From: Myxococcales bacterium
GTDB lineage: Bacteria; Myxococcota_A; Polyangia; Polyangiales; Polyangiaceae
Reading direction: 5' to 3'
DNA length: 64,000 bases
NCBI GenBank assembly: GCA_016720545.1
Contig: JADKKK010000009.1
Coordinates: 124,001-188,000, forward strand
The notes beneath the pieces were generated by a model. It was not told where the DNA came from, searched no databases, and saw only the letters and a list, made by a program, of their open reading frames with translations. Numbering within the stretch: position 1 is the first letter of the stretch; each line of letters begins with the position of its first letter. This document shows positions 7,949-16,910 of the stretch, one piece after another. The position numbers were made by a program, and so were the translations under genes.

Positions 7949-9564
7949 TTCGTCACCGCCAGGGAGAGCCACGCCATGAGGCGGAAGCGGTTGCCGACCA
8001 CGCGGTTGATATCATGTTCGAACTCGACGATGGCCTTCGATCGGGACGTGAAGAGGTAGCCGGCGCCGAGCACGTACTGGAAGCTCGTCGCGCTGCGATC
8101 GGGGCGCAGCGAGTCTTTCCAGTACCAAGCGCCCGCGCGCGCGGAGAGCAGGTAGCGATCGTTGAAGGTGCGGTCGATGGTTGCGTCGCCGCCGCCGCGC
8201 CCGCCCGTGCCGCCGCCGTCGCCCACGGCCTTGGCGGTGACTGCGCCTTTGCCGTAGCGGTAGCGCCCCGAGAGGCTGCCTCCGCCGTTCACGTAGAGGG
8301 GGCTCGCCGGGTAGAAGTTGGGGGCGGCGAGGGGGCTCGTGTTCGCGCTCAGGTCGGTCTCGCCCCGCTCCGCGCTGGGCTTCACCTCCGACGCGGTCTG
8401 GTTCGTGAACATGCGCACGTGGCCGCCCGTCGAGAACGCGAGCGCGTCGGTCGGCTGGTACGAGGCGCGCGCGCCGAGGTCGCTCGTGGGTCCGGCGACG
8501 AAGAAATTCCAGATGCTGTCGCCGTCGAAGGTGGGGCGGATGTGATCGAAGTCGGCGCCCAGGGTAAGCTTCTGGGTGGCGTAAAAGTCGGTGGAGACGA
8601 AGGCTTGGCTGAGCTTCTTGACGTAGAGGTCGTAGGCCAGCCCCGCCTTCACGCCGCCGACGTTCGGCAGGCTGGCGTCCACGGCGTAGCCGAGCCGCTC
8701 CTGCGAGATGCGCGAGCCGACGTACTTGGCCGGCTCCCGGAGACCCTCGGCGAACGGGCTCAGCCCCGATTCGCCTGTATTATACACGCGTCGGTAGGTG
8801 AGCCGCGTGTGCACGTAGCTCGTGCCGGTCGACTCGATGGCGGCGCCGAAGGCGGGCGCGATCGCCGAGGGCTGGTACGAGGGATAGAGGCCGTTCGGGT
8901 AGTCGCTGCGGTTGCCCCGCCAGATGCCGTCGCGTTCGAACCGCGGCGTCGAGAGCGGCAGCCCGCCGCGCTGCTCGAGCCCGCCGTAGGCCTCGACCGC
9001 GACGAAATAGGGCGTGGTGGCGCGCACCGTGGCGCCGTCGAACGACCACCACCCGAGCACGTCGGTCACGTACTGGCGCCCGAGCTTGAAGCCGAGCACA
9101 CCGTTCGCGAAGCGGCGCCCCTCGACGTACGCGTACATGAGGTCGACCGGCCCCCGGTTGAACCCCGGCACGAGGGTCTCGGGGCTGGCCGCGTCGGCCT
9201 GGGACGCCGAGCCGCCGTAGTCGGAGTCGAACCGGAGCCGCGCGCGGAACACGAGCTCGGGCGCGAGGGGGTCCTGCGCGCGGACCTTGTCTTTGTCGAG
9301 GAGATCGTAGGCCGACACACCCAACGTGGTCATGAAGCGCCGGCGCGAGAGCACCTGCTGGCCGTTCGGGCTCGTGACTTGGTAAAACTGGGCGGCCGTC
9401 TCGCTCGTGACCTCGGGCTCGAGGGCCCGCGCGGGCGCCGCGGTGGCGAGCCCCCCGACGAGCGCGATCGCGCCCAGCGCGAGCGCTCCGGGGCGTCGTG
9501 TGCGCGCGGGGCGTGCGCGCGGAGGCTCTCGGAGGAGGGGGTGAGGAGGGGGGCGGGCTGTCAC
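7945..9564 (-). CDS. Outer-membrane beta-barrel (porin-like) partner of multihaem cytochrome
   Basis: A 539-residue protein with a signal peptide (Arg-rich n-region, hydrophobic stretch, APARA-L cleavage). The mature part alternates polar and aromatic residues in about 10-residue strands (for example FVAVEAYGGLEQRG, YVHTRLTYRRVYN). It ends in a hydrophobic strand (LMAWLSLAVTK), as outer-membrane barrels do. Its stop overlaps the start of the 13-haem cytochrome gene. A barrel gene joined to a large cytochrome gene is the known layout of porin-cytochrome conduits, although this barrel is not clearly MtrB-like. Confidence 0.78.
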   Translation of the reverse strand: MTARPPPHPLLREPPRARPARTRRPGALALGAIALVGGLATAAPARALEPEVTSETAAQFYQVTSPNGQQVLSRRRFMTTLGVSAYDLLDKDKVRAQDPLAPELVFRARLRFDSDYGGSASQADAASPETLVPGFNRGPVDLMYAYVEGRRFANGVLGFKLGRQYVTDVLGWWSFDGATVRATTPYFVAVEAYGGLEQRGGLPLSTPRFERDGIWRGNRSDYPNGLYPSYQPSAIAPAFGAAIESTGTSYVHTRLTYRRVYNTGESGLSPFAEGLREPAKYVGSRISQERLGYAVDASLPNVGGVKAGLAYDLYVKKLSQAFVSTDFYATQKLTLGADFDHIRPTFDGDSIWNFFVAGPTSDLGARASYQPTDALAFSTGGHVRMFTNQTASEVKPSAERGETDLSANTSPLAAPNFYPASPLYVNGGGSLSGRYRYGKGAVTAKAVGDGGGTGGRGGGDATIDRTFNDRYLLSARAGAWYWKDSLRPDRSATSFQYVLGAGYLFTSRSKAIVEFEHDINRVVGNRFRLMAWLSLAVTK

Positions 9565-9639
9565 GGGGTTGCGGCGGGCGGGAAGCAGGGACGTTTGGGC
9601 GGTAGGCGATGAGGCGGCGGGCGAGCGGCGCCCGGTGCC

Positions 9640-10170
9640 TCAGGCGGTGGGGGGGGAGGCCGTCGCCTCTGGATCGCTGGAGCGGCGACCGCCGAACGAC
9701 GCGACGAGCTGGTCGTCGAAGACGTCTGCGAGCGCCGCGACCTGCCGGATGGCGTAGAGGACCTCGCCCTCGTCGAGGTCCTGCGTGGGTCGTTCGGACA
9801 CGAGCACGATCGAGTCGCCAAGGACGCCGAACGCGCAGGCCGCCAGGCCGGCCGCGTTCAGCTCCAATACGCGGAGGAAGAGCGCCTCGCGCGGGACGTC
9901 GCTGCCCTCGTCGGCGAACGCCACGACCGGCGCTACGACGCGGAGGTGCTGCGCCGGGTGGCCCGTGATCTCGCGCGTCACGAGCGCGACGAGCGCCCTC
10001 GCGCTGCCCCGCTTCATCGCCCACGCGCACTCGGCGTCGGGCCGCGACACGAGGATCTCGTCGGGCACGAGCCCGAGCGTGCGAAGCGCGCTCTCCACGA
10101 CGGCCCGCGCGTCGGGCGCGGTCACCACGCGAGGCTCTCTCTGTGGCTGCGGGGATTCTTCTGCGCTCAC
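9640..10170 (-). CDS. YbjN-like protein
   Basis: A 176-residue cytoplasmic protein starting at GTG 10170. The pattern of alternating strands and helices resembles the YbjN / type III secretion chaperone-like fold: ALRTLGLVPDEI, then strands with ITGHP and VVAPVVAF, then a helix with LNAAGLAACAFGVLGDSIVLV. No catalytic residues are expected. It is the first gene of the minus-strand block that continues into the barrel and cytochrome genes, about 75 bases upstream of the barrel gene. Family call is by pattern only. Confidence 0.6.
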   Translation of the reverse strand: MSAEESPQPQREPRVVTAPDARAVVESALRTLGLVPDEILVSRPDAECAWAMKRGSARALVALVTREITGHPAQHLRVVAPVVAFADEGSDVPREALFLRVLELNAAGLAACAFGVLGDSIVLVSERPTQDLDEGEVLYAIRQVAALADVFDDQLVASFGGRRSSDPEATASPPTA

Positions 10171-10335
10171 GCCTTACGTTCGCATCGATCTTCGGGGCCT
10201 GGCAAGCATGCACCGCAGGTCACTCCGCGTGCCCGCGTGCCCGCGTGCCCGCGTGCCACGTGGCCGAGGGACGAGTCGAAGCGACTCGCGCGAACGCCCG
10301 CGCGAGCCCCCGAGCGGGCTGTGGTATGGTGGGGT

Positions 10336-11337
10336 ATGCGCAGGCACTTGCTCCCTCTCGTGGCGCTCGTCTTGGTCGCGTGCTCCACGGGGGTCTCGGT
10401 CACGCCCGACGCGGGCGACGATGCTGGCGTCGACGCGGGGATCCCGGACGGCGCGATCGCCGCTGACACCGGCGTCGACGCGAGTGACGTGGGAAACCCG
10501 GACAGCGCGAGTGACGCGGGCAACCCGGACAGCGCGAGTGACGCGGGCAACCCGGACAGCGCGAGTGACGCGGGCGACGCCGCCGTCCGGACCAGCACCG
10601 GCGGCTCCGGCGGTGTCGCCTGCACGCGCACGGGCACGCTCGCCTCCGGCCGCACATACTGCGTGGGCGTGCTCGGGGGCTCCGAGTTCAAGCTCGAGCT
10701 CCCGCCAGCGCCCACCGGCCCGCTGCGGCTCGTGGCGTTCCTCCACGGTGACGGCGCCGTCGCGTACCTCGACGACAGCACCATGGAAGCCCTCGTCCCC
10801 TGGGCCGACGCGCACGGCGCCGCCGTGCTGGCCGTGAAGTCACCCAACGCGTGCGCGTGGTGGCAGCACCCGACGCAGACCGACTGCACCCCGACCGCGC
10901 CGTTCATGCCGGATCTCGACGGCCTCAACGCCGACGCGCTGCGGGCCGTGCTCGACGGCGTGCGCGCCGGGTACGACGTCACCCTGGGGCCAGCCTTCTA
11001 CTACGGGAGCTCCGGGGGCTCGGTGTTCCTCACCCGGTCGTTCTTGCGACGTTTCGGCGATCGTTATCCTGGCTACTACGCGCTCAACTGCGGCGGCGAG
11101 AAGTCACCCAAGTCCTTCGAGTGGGACGTCATGAACCCCGCGAAGCGAGGCCCCACCCGGCTCTACTTCACGTACGGCGATTTGGACTTTCTCCGGTCCG
11201 ACATCGAGGTGGCGATTCCTTATTTCGCCGGCCTGGGGTTCCCCACCGACTCGGTGATGCTCACGGCGACCGAGCACTGCGCGTTCGACACCAACGGGCG
11301 CGCGCAGGCCGTGTTCTCCGCCGCGCTCGGCGAGTGA
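10336..11337 (+). CDS. Lipoprotein esterase-like alpha/beta hydrolase
   Basis: A 333-residue protein starting at ATG 10336. Lipobox is VACS (Cys16), followed by an Asp/Ala linker that includes three copies of GNPDSASDA. The catalytic region has LVAFLHGDG (oxyanion region), a nucleophile elbow YYGSSGGSVF (GxSxG), and late Asp and His candidates (GDLDF; ATEHCAFD). This is the layout of secreted esterases related to PHB depolymerase/feruloyl esterase. Substrate not predictable. The frame upstream to 9946 is antisense to the YbjN gene and is not used. Confidence 0.75.
   Translation: MRRHLLPLVALVLVACSTGVSVTPDAGDDAGVDAGIPDGAIAADTGVDASDVGNPDSASDAGNPDSASDAGNPDSASDAGDAAVRTSTGGSGGVACTRTGTLASGRTYCVGVLGGSEFKLELPPAPTGPLRLVAFLHGDGAVAYLDDSTMEALVPWADAHGAAVLAVKSPNACAWWQHPTQTDCTPTAPFMPDLDGLNADALRAVLDGVRAGYDVTLGPAFYYGSSGGSVFLTRSFLRRFGDRYPGYYALNCGGEKSPKSFEWDVMNPAKRGPTRLYFTYGDLDFLRSDIEVAIPYFAGLGFPTDSVMLTATEHCAFDTNGRAQAVFSAALGE
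10491..10571 (+). repeat. Three in-frame 27-bp tandem repeats
   Basis: Three almost identical 27-base units (GGGCAACCCGGACAGCGCGA... ) encode GNPDSASDA three times in the linker of the esterase-like lipoprotein. Copy number can change without a frameshift, so linker length may vary between strains. Confidence 0.9.
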
Positions 11338-11521
11338 GCCTCCACGCCCATTTCGCGCAGGCGCCCGCCCTGCACTGGCCACCTCCGCTGTCGACGCGGA
11401 GCTGAACCTCGTACATGCCGGGCGTGTTTCCGACTCGCTCTTTCGCTCGGTCACGCGCTTGTTCCGTGGAACGAGCACGGCCCCGCAGGCCACCTTCCCC
11501 TCGGGCCCGCCCGCGGCGAAG

Positions 11522-12835
11522 ATGGCGGCCTTGCTCCTCCGTGCCCGCGCCCTCCACCTCGCCCTGCTCCGCGTCTCCGTCGTGCTGGTGACGCTCGTGT
11601 CGCCGGAGCCCGAGCTCGCGCGCGGCGTGGCCAAGGCGCCCTCCGCGCTCCGGTTCTTCCCCGACGGGCTCCGCCTCGCGGCGAGCTGGCTGCCCGCCTC
11701 TCCGTCGTCCGTCGAGGTCTCCCGCGCCGTGTTCTATTCCGCGGGCGGGCTCGCGCTCGTGGGCCTCTTCACGCGGCCCGCGCTCCTCGCGTTCGGGCTG
11801 GCCGCGCTCCATCTCTTCGCGCTCTGCCAGCTCACCGGCGAGGTCGTGCACGACATGCACCTCGTGTGGCTGCTCGCGCTCCTTGCGGCCAGCCCGGCGG
11901 GCGACGCGCTCTCGGTCGACGCCGCCCTCGCGCGCCGGCGTCCGTCGCGTAGGCGCGATCCCGCCTACGAGCTCGCGCTCCTGTTCGCGCGCGCCCTCCT
12001 CGGGGTCGTCTACTTCTTCCCCGGGTTCTGGAAGCTCGCGACCTCCGGCCTCGCCTGGATCACGAGCGATAACGTACGAAACCAGATGTACTGGAAGTGG
12101 GCCCAGTGGGGCGGGACGCCGCCCCCCGTGCGTGTCGACCTCGTGCCGGGGCTCGTCGAGGTGGGCGCAGCCTGCGTGGTGGCGTTCGAGCTCGGCTTCT
12201 TCTTCTTCGCGTTCGCGCCGCGCGCACGCCGCCCCCTCGCGTTCGGTGGCCTCGTCTTTCACCAGCTCACCGAGGTGTTCTTTCACATTCGGTTCGCGAG
12301 TTTGTATGCATGTTACACGTGTCTCGTGGCCGACGGTGGCCGCCGGGGCGTGCGCGGGCGCTGGTTGACGTGTCGCAGCGCGCCGGTTGTCGCGGTGGGC
12401 GCGGTGTTGCTCTCCGCGGCGACGGTGCAGGGCGCGCGCGGCGCCACCCAGAGCTATCCGTTCGCCTGCTACCCGACCTTCGCGCACACGCTTGGGCCGG
12501 AGATGCCGGACGTCCGGCTCGTCGCGCTCTCCGCCAGCGGCGAGGTGGGGGGTGAGGTCCTCTTGCCGCGCGTGGCGCGGTCGCAGTCCGACTGGGGCAT
12601 GGCCTGGCAGATCGCGGGCCTGTGGGGCACCCCCGCCAGCCCCGACGCCGTCGCGGCGTTCGCGAGACGCGATCTCGCCGCCCTCTCCGAGGATCCCGCG
12701 GTGCGGGCGCTTCGCGAGTCCGGCCGGCTCCACGCCGTGCGCGCGCACCTGGCATGGCAGCCGGTCGAGCCTGGGCGACTCGGCGATCCTCCGCGGCTCG
12801 GGAGCGCGCTGGGGTTCGTTCCGCTGGCGCCCTGA
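11522..12835 (+). CDS. HTTM-like polytopic membrane protein
   Basis: A 437-residue protein from ATG 11522 (a TTG at 11459 is the alternative). The first 300 residues contain several hydrophobic segments (for example LALLRVSVVLVTLV, LLAFGLAALHLFAL, ALLGVVYFFPGFWKL). The spacing of FFPGFWKL, the membrane-proximal charged helix and VFHQLTEVFFHIRF resembles the HTTM family, the bacterial relatives of vitamin K-dependent gamma-carboxylase and DoxX-like proteins. The C-terminal 140 residues form a soluble domain. A GTTCC-GT-GGAAC inverted repeat lies at 11461-11472 before the start. Confidence 0.7.
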   Translation: MAALLLRARALHLALLRVSVVLVTLVSPEPELARGVAKAPSALRFFPDGLRLAASWLPASPSSVEVSRAVFYSAGGLALVGLFTRPALLAFGLAALHLFALCQLTGEVVHDMHLVWLLALLAASPAGDALSVDAALARRRPSRRRDPAYELALLFARALLGVVYFFPGFWKLATSGLAWITSDNVRNQMYWKWAQWGGTPPPVRVDLVPGLVEVGAACVVAFELGFFFFAFAPRARRPLAFGGLVFHQLTEVFFHIRFASLYACYTCLVADGGRRGVRGRWLTCRSAPVVAVGAVLLSAATVQGARGATQSYPFACYPTFAHTLGPEMPDVRLVALSASGEVGGEVLLPRVARSQSDWGMAWQIAGLWGTPASPDAVAAFARRDLAALSEDPAVRALRESGRLHAVRAHLAWQPVEPGRLGDPPRLGSALGFVPLAP

Positions 12836-12852
12836 GGCGCGGCTGCCGCGCT

Positions 12853-13671
12853 CTACGCGGCGGTCGTCGGGTCGATGCCGCGCTCGCGCAGCGGCGCGAG
12901 CACCTTGTCATCCATCGAGCGCTTGGCCAGCGCGAGGTACGCGCTCGACTCCATCCACGCGAGCGCCTCGCCCGCCGTGTCGGTGCGGGGGGGACGCTCG
13001 CGATGGCGCTTGCGGATGTCGGCCCACTGCGCCTCGATCGCGTCGGTGGCCATGCGCGCGTGGCGCGAGAGGTGCGCGCGGTCGGCGTCGGTGAGCTTGT
13101 CGTCGGCCCAGTCGAGGAACGCGAAGCCGAACGTCCCATGGGAGGCCTCGTCACGCACGATGCGGCCAAGCACGGCTCGCGGAAGCGGGTGCTTCGCAGC
13201 CTTCCACGTGCCGCGCAGGAGCGGGATCGACAGCGCCTCGCCCACGCAAAAAAACCTCACCGCCAGCTCGGCCGCTCGGAGCAACGGCGGGGTGCTCGGA
13301 TCGGCGTCGAGCACCATCGCGTCCGGATCGTGGACGATCTCCGTGCCACCCCCGAGCTCCATCGCCATGCGCGCGCACAGCTCCACGTGCACCATCTCGT
13401 CGAGAGGGAAGCGCGACGCCACCCCGATGAGGTCGACCGGCGCGCGGCACTCGATGAGCGCCCGCAGCGTGGCAGCGCAGGCGATGGCGGTCCGATGCTC
13501 CTGGAAGGCCGCGCCAGTCCACGCGCGGCGCCCCGACACGAGCTGCTCCTCCGAGATGCCCGAGAGGTCGAGCGTGCCCCACGGCATCGCCTCCACCTCG
13601 GGCCGCATGCGGCGGTAGCGACGCTCCATGCCGCCACCGTAGAGCTCGAGCTCGAAGAGCTCAGCGCCCAC
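12853..13671 (-). CDS. Ferritin-like di-iron protein
   Basis: A 272-residue helical protein whose metal-ligand pattern fits a ferritin-like four-helix bundle: Glu58-His59 (AFQEHR), ExxH at 92-95 (DEMVHVE), Glu145 (VGEAL) and ExxH at 175-178 (RDEASHGTF). These would bind two iron atoms. Many such proteins are oxygenases or oxidases; the substrate is unknown. The GTG start at 13671 keeps an N-terminal helix (ELFELELYGG); an ATG at 13629 is the alternative. It converges on the HTTM-like gene with only 17 bases between stops. Confidence 0.78.
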   Translation of the reverse strand: MGAELFELELYGGGMERRYRRMRPEVEAMPWGTLDLSGISEEQLVSGRRAWTGAAFQEHRTAIACAATLRALIECRAPVDLIGVASRFPLDEMVHVELCARMAMELGGGTEIVHDPDAMVLDADPSTPPLLRAAELAVRFFCVGEALSIPLLRGTWKAAKHPLPRAVLGRIVRDEASHGTFGFAFLDWADDKLTDADRAHLSRHARMATDAIEAQWADIRKRHRERPPRTDTAGEALAWMESSAYLALAKRSMDDKVLAPLRERGIDPTTAA

Positions 13672-13723
13672 GGAGGCTCCCGGCCTTTGGCCTATACAGC
13701 ATGCGTGAATCCTCTGAAATTAG

Positions 13724-14089
13724 CTACTTGGCCAGGGGGAGTGGTGGCTTCGGGGGTGGTGGTGGCGGCATGAGGTTGCCCGGCGGGTGCGCCGTTGGCT
13801 TCGGGGGTGGCGGCTTCAGGGGCGCCGCGGTCTGCACGGGCTTCGCCCTCGCGTCCACCGGGGGCGTCGCCGCGTCTGCGGGCGCCTTCACCTCGACGGG
13901 GTCGGCGCCTCCGTCGACTTGGGGCGGCGGCGCGACGAGGTTGCCCGAGGTCACCATGGAGGGATCTGGCGGCGGCGCGACGAGGTTGCCCGGCGGGTAG
14001 GCGTCGCGCTTGTCGCAAGCGTAGAGCACCGAGGCCACCCCGATCGAGGCCACGAGGAGCTTGCGGCTCTGCACGACGCGCTTCTTCAT
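13724..14089 (-). CDS. Small Pro-rich lipoprotein with GNLV/GNLM-PPP motifs (A)
   Basis: A 121-residue lipoprotein starting MKKRVVQSRKLLVAS with lipobox VLYAC. The mature part is Pro/Ala-rich and repeats a motif three times: PPGNLVAPPP, SGNLVAPPP and PPGNLMPPPPP. It is clearly related to the next gene upstream (14149-14451), which has the same signal peptide design and two of the same motifs. The function is unknown. The low complexity suggests a short surface or periplasmic spacer. Confidence 0.7.
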   Translation of the reverse strand: MKKRVVQSRKLLVASIGVASVLYACDKRDAYPPGNLVAPPPDPSMVTSGNLVAPPPQVDGGADPVEVKAPADAATPPVDARAKPVQTAAPLKPPPPKPTAHPPGNLMPPPPPPKPPLPLAK

Positions 14090-14148
14090 GCACCCCAATC
14101 TATCGGCCTTCGCCGCGCGACGCGAGGGTTCCGTCCAAGGGCTCGCGT

Positions 14149-14451
14149 TCAGTCGCGCCCGCCGTCGGCCGGCCCGGCCGCGTCGCCCGCGTCGCCCGCG
14201 TCGGGCGGCGGGGGCGGCATGAGGTTGCCGGAGGTCGGCGGGACGTCGGGCGCCGCGTCGCGCGGGGGCGTCGCGTCGATGGGAGGAGGGACGAGGTTGC
14301 CGGAGGACACGAGCCGATCGGCCGCCGCGTCGGCGCCGCCAGCTCCTGCGTCGGTGCTCGCCACCTCTCCGGAGCAGGCGACGTAACTGACGGCGGCCAC
14401 CCCAAGAGAGGCGACGAGGAGCTTCTTACCTACGACCGAGCGCTTCTTCAT
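14149..14451 (-). CDS. Small Pro-rich lipoprotein with GNLV/GNLM-PPP motifs (B)
   Basis: A 100-residue lipoprotein starting at ATG 14451 with a strong ribosome site (GGAGGAACCC just before the start). Signal MKKRSVVGKKLLVAS and lipobox SYVAC closely match the neighbour at 13724-14089. Motifs SGNLVPPP and SGNLMPPPPP are separated by an Asp/Ala-rich linker. The two genes are probably a tandem duplication. Function not recognised. Confidence 0.72.
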   Translation of the reverse strand: MKKRSVVGKKLLVASLGVAAVSYVACSGEVASTDAGAGGADAAADRLVSSGNLVPPPIDATPPRDAAPDVPPTSGNLMPPPPPDAGDAGDAAGPADGGRD

Positions 14452-14665
14452 GGGTTCCTCCCCGCATTGTCGCACAGCTCCGCCGCGGGCGCACGGGTCG
14501 CGCGCCTCGATCGAGCGCTCCGCCCATGCCGGTCCTTGACCCGCCTCGGCGTAAGGTGGCACCCTGACGGCGCCTCTCGTCCGCCGCCCCGCCGCGCGCG
14601 CTCCGTCGGAGCCCGCGCGTGCGCCGCCGCCGAACGGAGTCCTCGCTCGTCGCTCCGGAGCCCGA

Positions 14666-16081
14666 ATGTCTGAATCGCAGCAGCGCTACCGCGTCCTCCA
14701 GAAGCTCGAAGCGGGCGGCATGGCGGAGGTCTTTCGCGCCGAGAGCGAGGGGCTCCAGGGCTTCAAGAAGCAGGTCGCCATCAAGCGCGTCTTGCCGGAT
14801 CTCGGCAAGAAGAAGAAGTTCATCTCGATGTTCCTGGACGAGGCCCGCCTGTCGGCGCAGCTCTCGCACTCGAACTGCGTGCAGGTCTTCGATATCGGCG
14901 CGGGCGACGGCGCCTACTTCATCGTCATGGAGTTCGTCGACGGCGCCGACCTGAAGGCGATCGCCGAGTCGATGAAGAAGCAGAACCGCGAGTTCTCCGT
15001 GCAGGCCGCGGCCTTCATCGCCCTCGAGATCTGCAAAGGCCTGTCGTACGCGCACGAGGTGCGCGACGAGTCAGGCGCTCCCCTCCACATCGTCCACCGC
15101 GACATGTCGCCGCCGAACGTGCTCATTACGAAGTACGGCGAGATCAAGATCGTGGACTTCGGGCTCGCGAAGGCGAGCTCCCAGCTCGAGAAGTCCGAGC
15201 CCGGCATCATCAAAGGGAAGTTCTCCTACCTGTCGCCGGAGGCGGCGATGGGGCAGGAGGTCGACCTCCGCACCGACATCTACGCTGTGGGCATCATCCT
15301 GTGGGAGTTGCTCACGCAGCAGCGGCTCTTCCTGGGTGAGACCGACTACCAGACCGTCAAGAAGGTTCAGGACTCGGTCATCCCGTCGATCTCGCAGATC
15401 AACACCAAGGTGCCACGCGAGCTCGAGCGCATCCTCAACAAGACGCTCCAGCGCGACCCGGCCGCCCGCTACCAGACCGCCCGCGAGCTGGGCCAGGAGC
15501 TCGCGCGCTTCCTCTACACGTTCGGCCAGCCGGTCAGCACCTTCGACATCGCGGAGATCGTCACCGTCGCCATCCGCGACCGCGAGAAGGTCCGCGCTCC
15601 CCAAGGCTCCAAGATCGACAAGCTGATCGAGGAGGCGCTCTTCGAGTTCACCTCGCTCCGCGACGACGAGGACTCGGGCGACCCCGCCGCGCAGTCCGAG
15701 GGCGTGCAGCCGCTCCACGGCAACTCGTTCGTCGACCCCACCAACTGGGCGAACGAGCTGAACCTCGGCGCCGACCTGTCGCGCTCCACGTCGACCCTCG
15801 CCGACTCGCTCCCCAACATCGCCGACGGCAACCTCTCCGCGCTCGAGGATCACGAGCCGCTCCAGGTCGCGTCGAGCAAGAACCCGCAGGGCGTGGCGGC
15901 GGCGGCGAACGCGCAGCCGACCGCGACCTCCGGAGCGGCGACCGCGCCGACGGCCCTCGTCGCGGCTCCCGCGGCGAAGAAGGGCGGCGTGGGCGCCGGG
16001 GCGATCGGTCTCGTCGTCACGCTGCTCCTCGCGGCTGCCGCGGGCGCCGCCTACTTCGGCGGGGTCTTCGGCCGCAAGTAG
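14666..16081 (+). CDS. Ser/Thr protein kinase, C-terminal membrane anchor
   Basis: A 471-residue Hanks-type kinase. The Gly-rich loop is LEAGGMAEV, the ATP-binding Lys is Lys40 (VAIKR), the catalytic loop is HRDMSPPN (144-151) and DFG is at 164-166, so all key residues are present. After the kinase domain (to about 285) comes a low-complexity Ala/Thr linker and one hydrophobic segment at the extreme C-terminus (about 448-465). This suggests a tail-anchored enzyme with the catalytic domain in the cytoplasm. Myxobacteria carry many such kinases. The FHA protein at the start of the window could be the type of protein that reads its products, but no link is shown. Confidence 0.95.
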   Translation: MSESQQRYRVLQKLEAGGMAEVFRAESEGLQGFKKQVAIKRVLPDLGKKKKFISMFLDEARLSAQLSHSNCVQVFDIGAGDGAYFIVMEFVDGADLKAIAESMKKQNREFSVQAAAFIALEICKGLSYAHEVRDESGAPLHIVHRDMSPPNVLITKYGEIKIVDFGLAKASSQLEKSEPGIIKGKFSYLSPEAAMGQEVDLRTDIYAVGIILWELLTQQRLFLGETDYQTVKKVQDSVIPSISQINTKVPRELERILNKTLQRDPAARYQTARELGQELARFLYTFGQPVSTFDIAEIVTVAIRDREKVRAPQGSKIDKLIEEALFEFTSLRDDEDSGDPAAQSEGVQPLHGNSFVDPTNWANELNLGADLSRSTSTLADSLPNIADGNLSALEDHEPLQVASSKNPQGVAAAANAQPTATSGAATAPTALVAAPAAKKGGVGAGAIGLVVTLLLAAAAGAAYFGGVFGRK

Positions 16082-16107
16082 GAGCGCGCTCACAAGGATT
16101 CTCCGGG

Positions 16108-16686
16108 CTAGCGGGAAGCGCGCGAGGCGACGAGCTCCACCTCGTCGGGGGACTTCACCACGAGGTCGAGGTCGACCGTCACCACCCTCCCGCGAAACGA
16201 CGCCGCGAGCGCGGTGCACGAGGCGTCGTCGGGGAACGAGACGCGCAGCGGATGCGAGGTGGTCCGCCCCAGCACGAAGCCCGCGTCGCACGACCCCGAG
16301 AGAGGGTCCTCCCGGTAGCCGTCATTCCCGCCGACTCTGCCTCCGCCGAGCATGGCCACGCGGTCCAGCGTGAAGCGCTCGCCCGCCGCCGCGCAGCGCC
16401 CCAGGTCGCGCCTCACGACGCGGTCGAGGGACCTCGAGCAGTCGGCCACGCCGTCGGTGCAGGACGGGTCCTCTTCGCGTCGGACGGTCACCTTCGACTC
16501 GCAGAAGTAGGTGTGCTCGTACCCGAGGAGGGAGTGCCCCTCGGTGCTGAGCTCGTCGGGCCCGAAGCCTCCCGCGGGGCGAATGACGGGAAACGGCGAC
16601 ACGGTGACGACCCGCTCGGCGCTGCCGGAGCAGCCGCCGAGCAGGAGCACCGCGAGACCCAGCGAGGCGGAGAGAGGGGCGTTCAT
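16108..16686 (-). CDS. Predicted lipoprotein, unknown function
   Basis: A 192-residue protein starting at ATG 16686, with signal peptide and lipobox LLGGC. It has several Cys pairs (CTDGVADC, CAAAG, GSCDAG, SCTAL) consistent with disulfides outside the cytoplasm. No domain recognised. Its start overlaps by four bases the stop of a weak short frame upstream (16683-16910). Confidence 0.7.
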   Translation of the reverse strand: MNAPLSASLGLAVLLLGGCSGSAERVVTVSPFPVIRPAGGFGPDELSTEGHSLLGYEHTYFCESKVTVRREEDPSCTDGVADCSRSLDRVVRRDLGRCAAAGERFTLDRVAMLGGGRVGGNDGYREDPLSGSCDAGFVLGRTTSHPLRVSFPDDASCTALAASFRGRVVTVDLDLVVKSPDEVELVASRASR

Positions 16687-16910
16687 TCCCGCAGCGTTCT
16701 GCAAGGAGCGGGCCACGCGACAAACCTCGGGCCGCGCGCGGCTCCTCGTGGCGTTCGGCACACGCTGGCACTCGCCTCGCCGCCCCGGAGACCGCGCGCG
16801 CCCGCGCCCGCCGCATCGAACAGGGGGACCTCGTAGCGCTTGCCGCGGTAGGGGATGCGCTCGGCGCCGTGCGCAGGCGCTGCGGCAGGCTCAGATGGTC
16901 TCGTAGTCAT
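16683..16910 (-). CDS. Possible short protein, weak support
   Basis: A 75-residue frame starting MTTRPSEPAAAP. Support: an ATGA overlap with the following lipoprotein start and a plausible motif IPYRGKRYEVPLFDA. Against: it overlaps the end of the Nudix gene by 20 bases, and its second half is Arg/Gly-rich as random frames are in this DNA. It is listed because the stretch 16687-16890 is otherwise empty. Confidence 0.3.
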   Translation of the reverse strand: MTTRPSEPAAAPAHGAERIPYRGKRYEVPLFDAAGAGARGLRGGEASASVCRTPRGAARGPRFVAWPAPCRTLRE

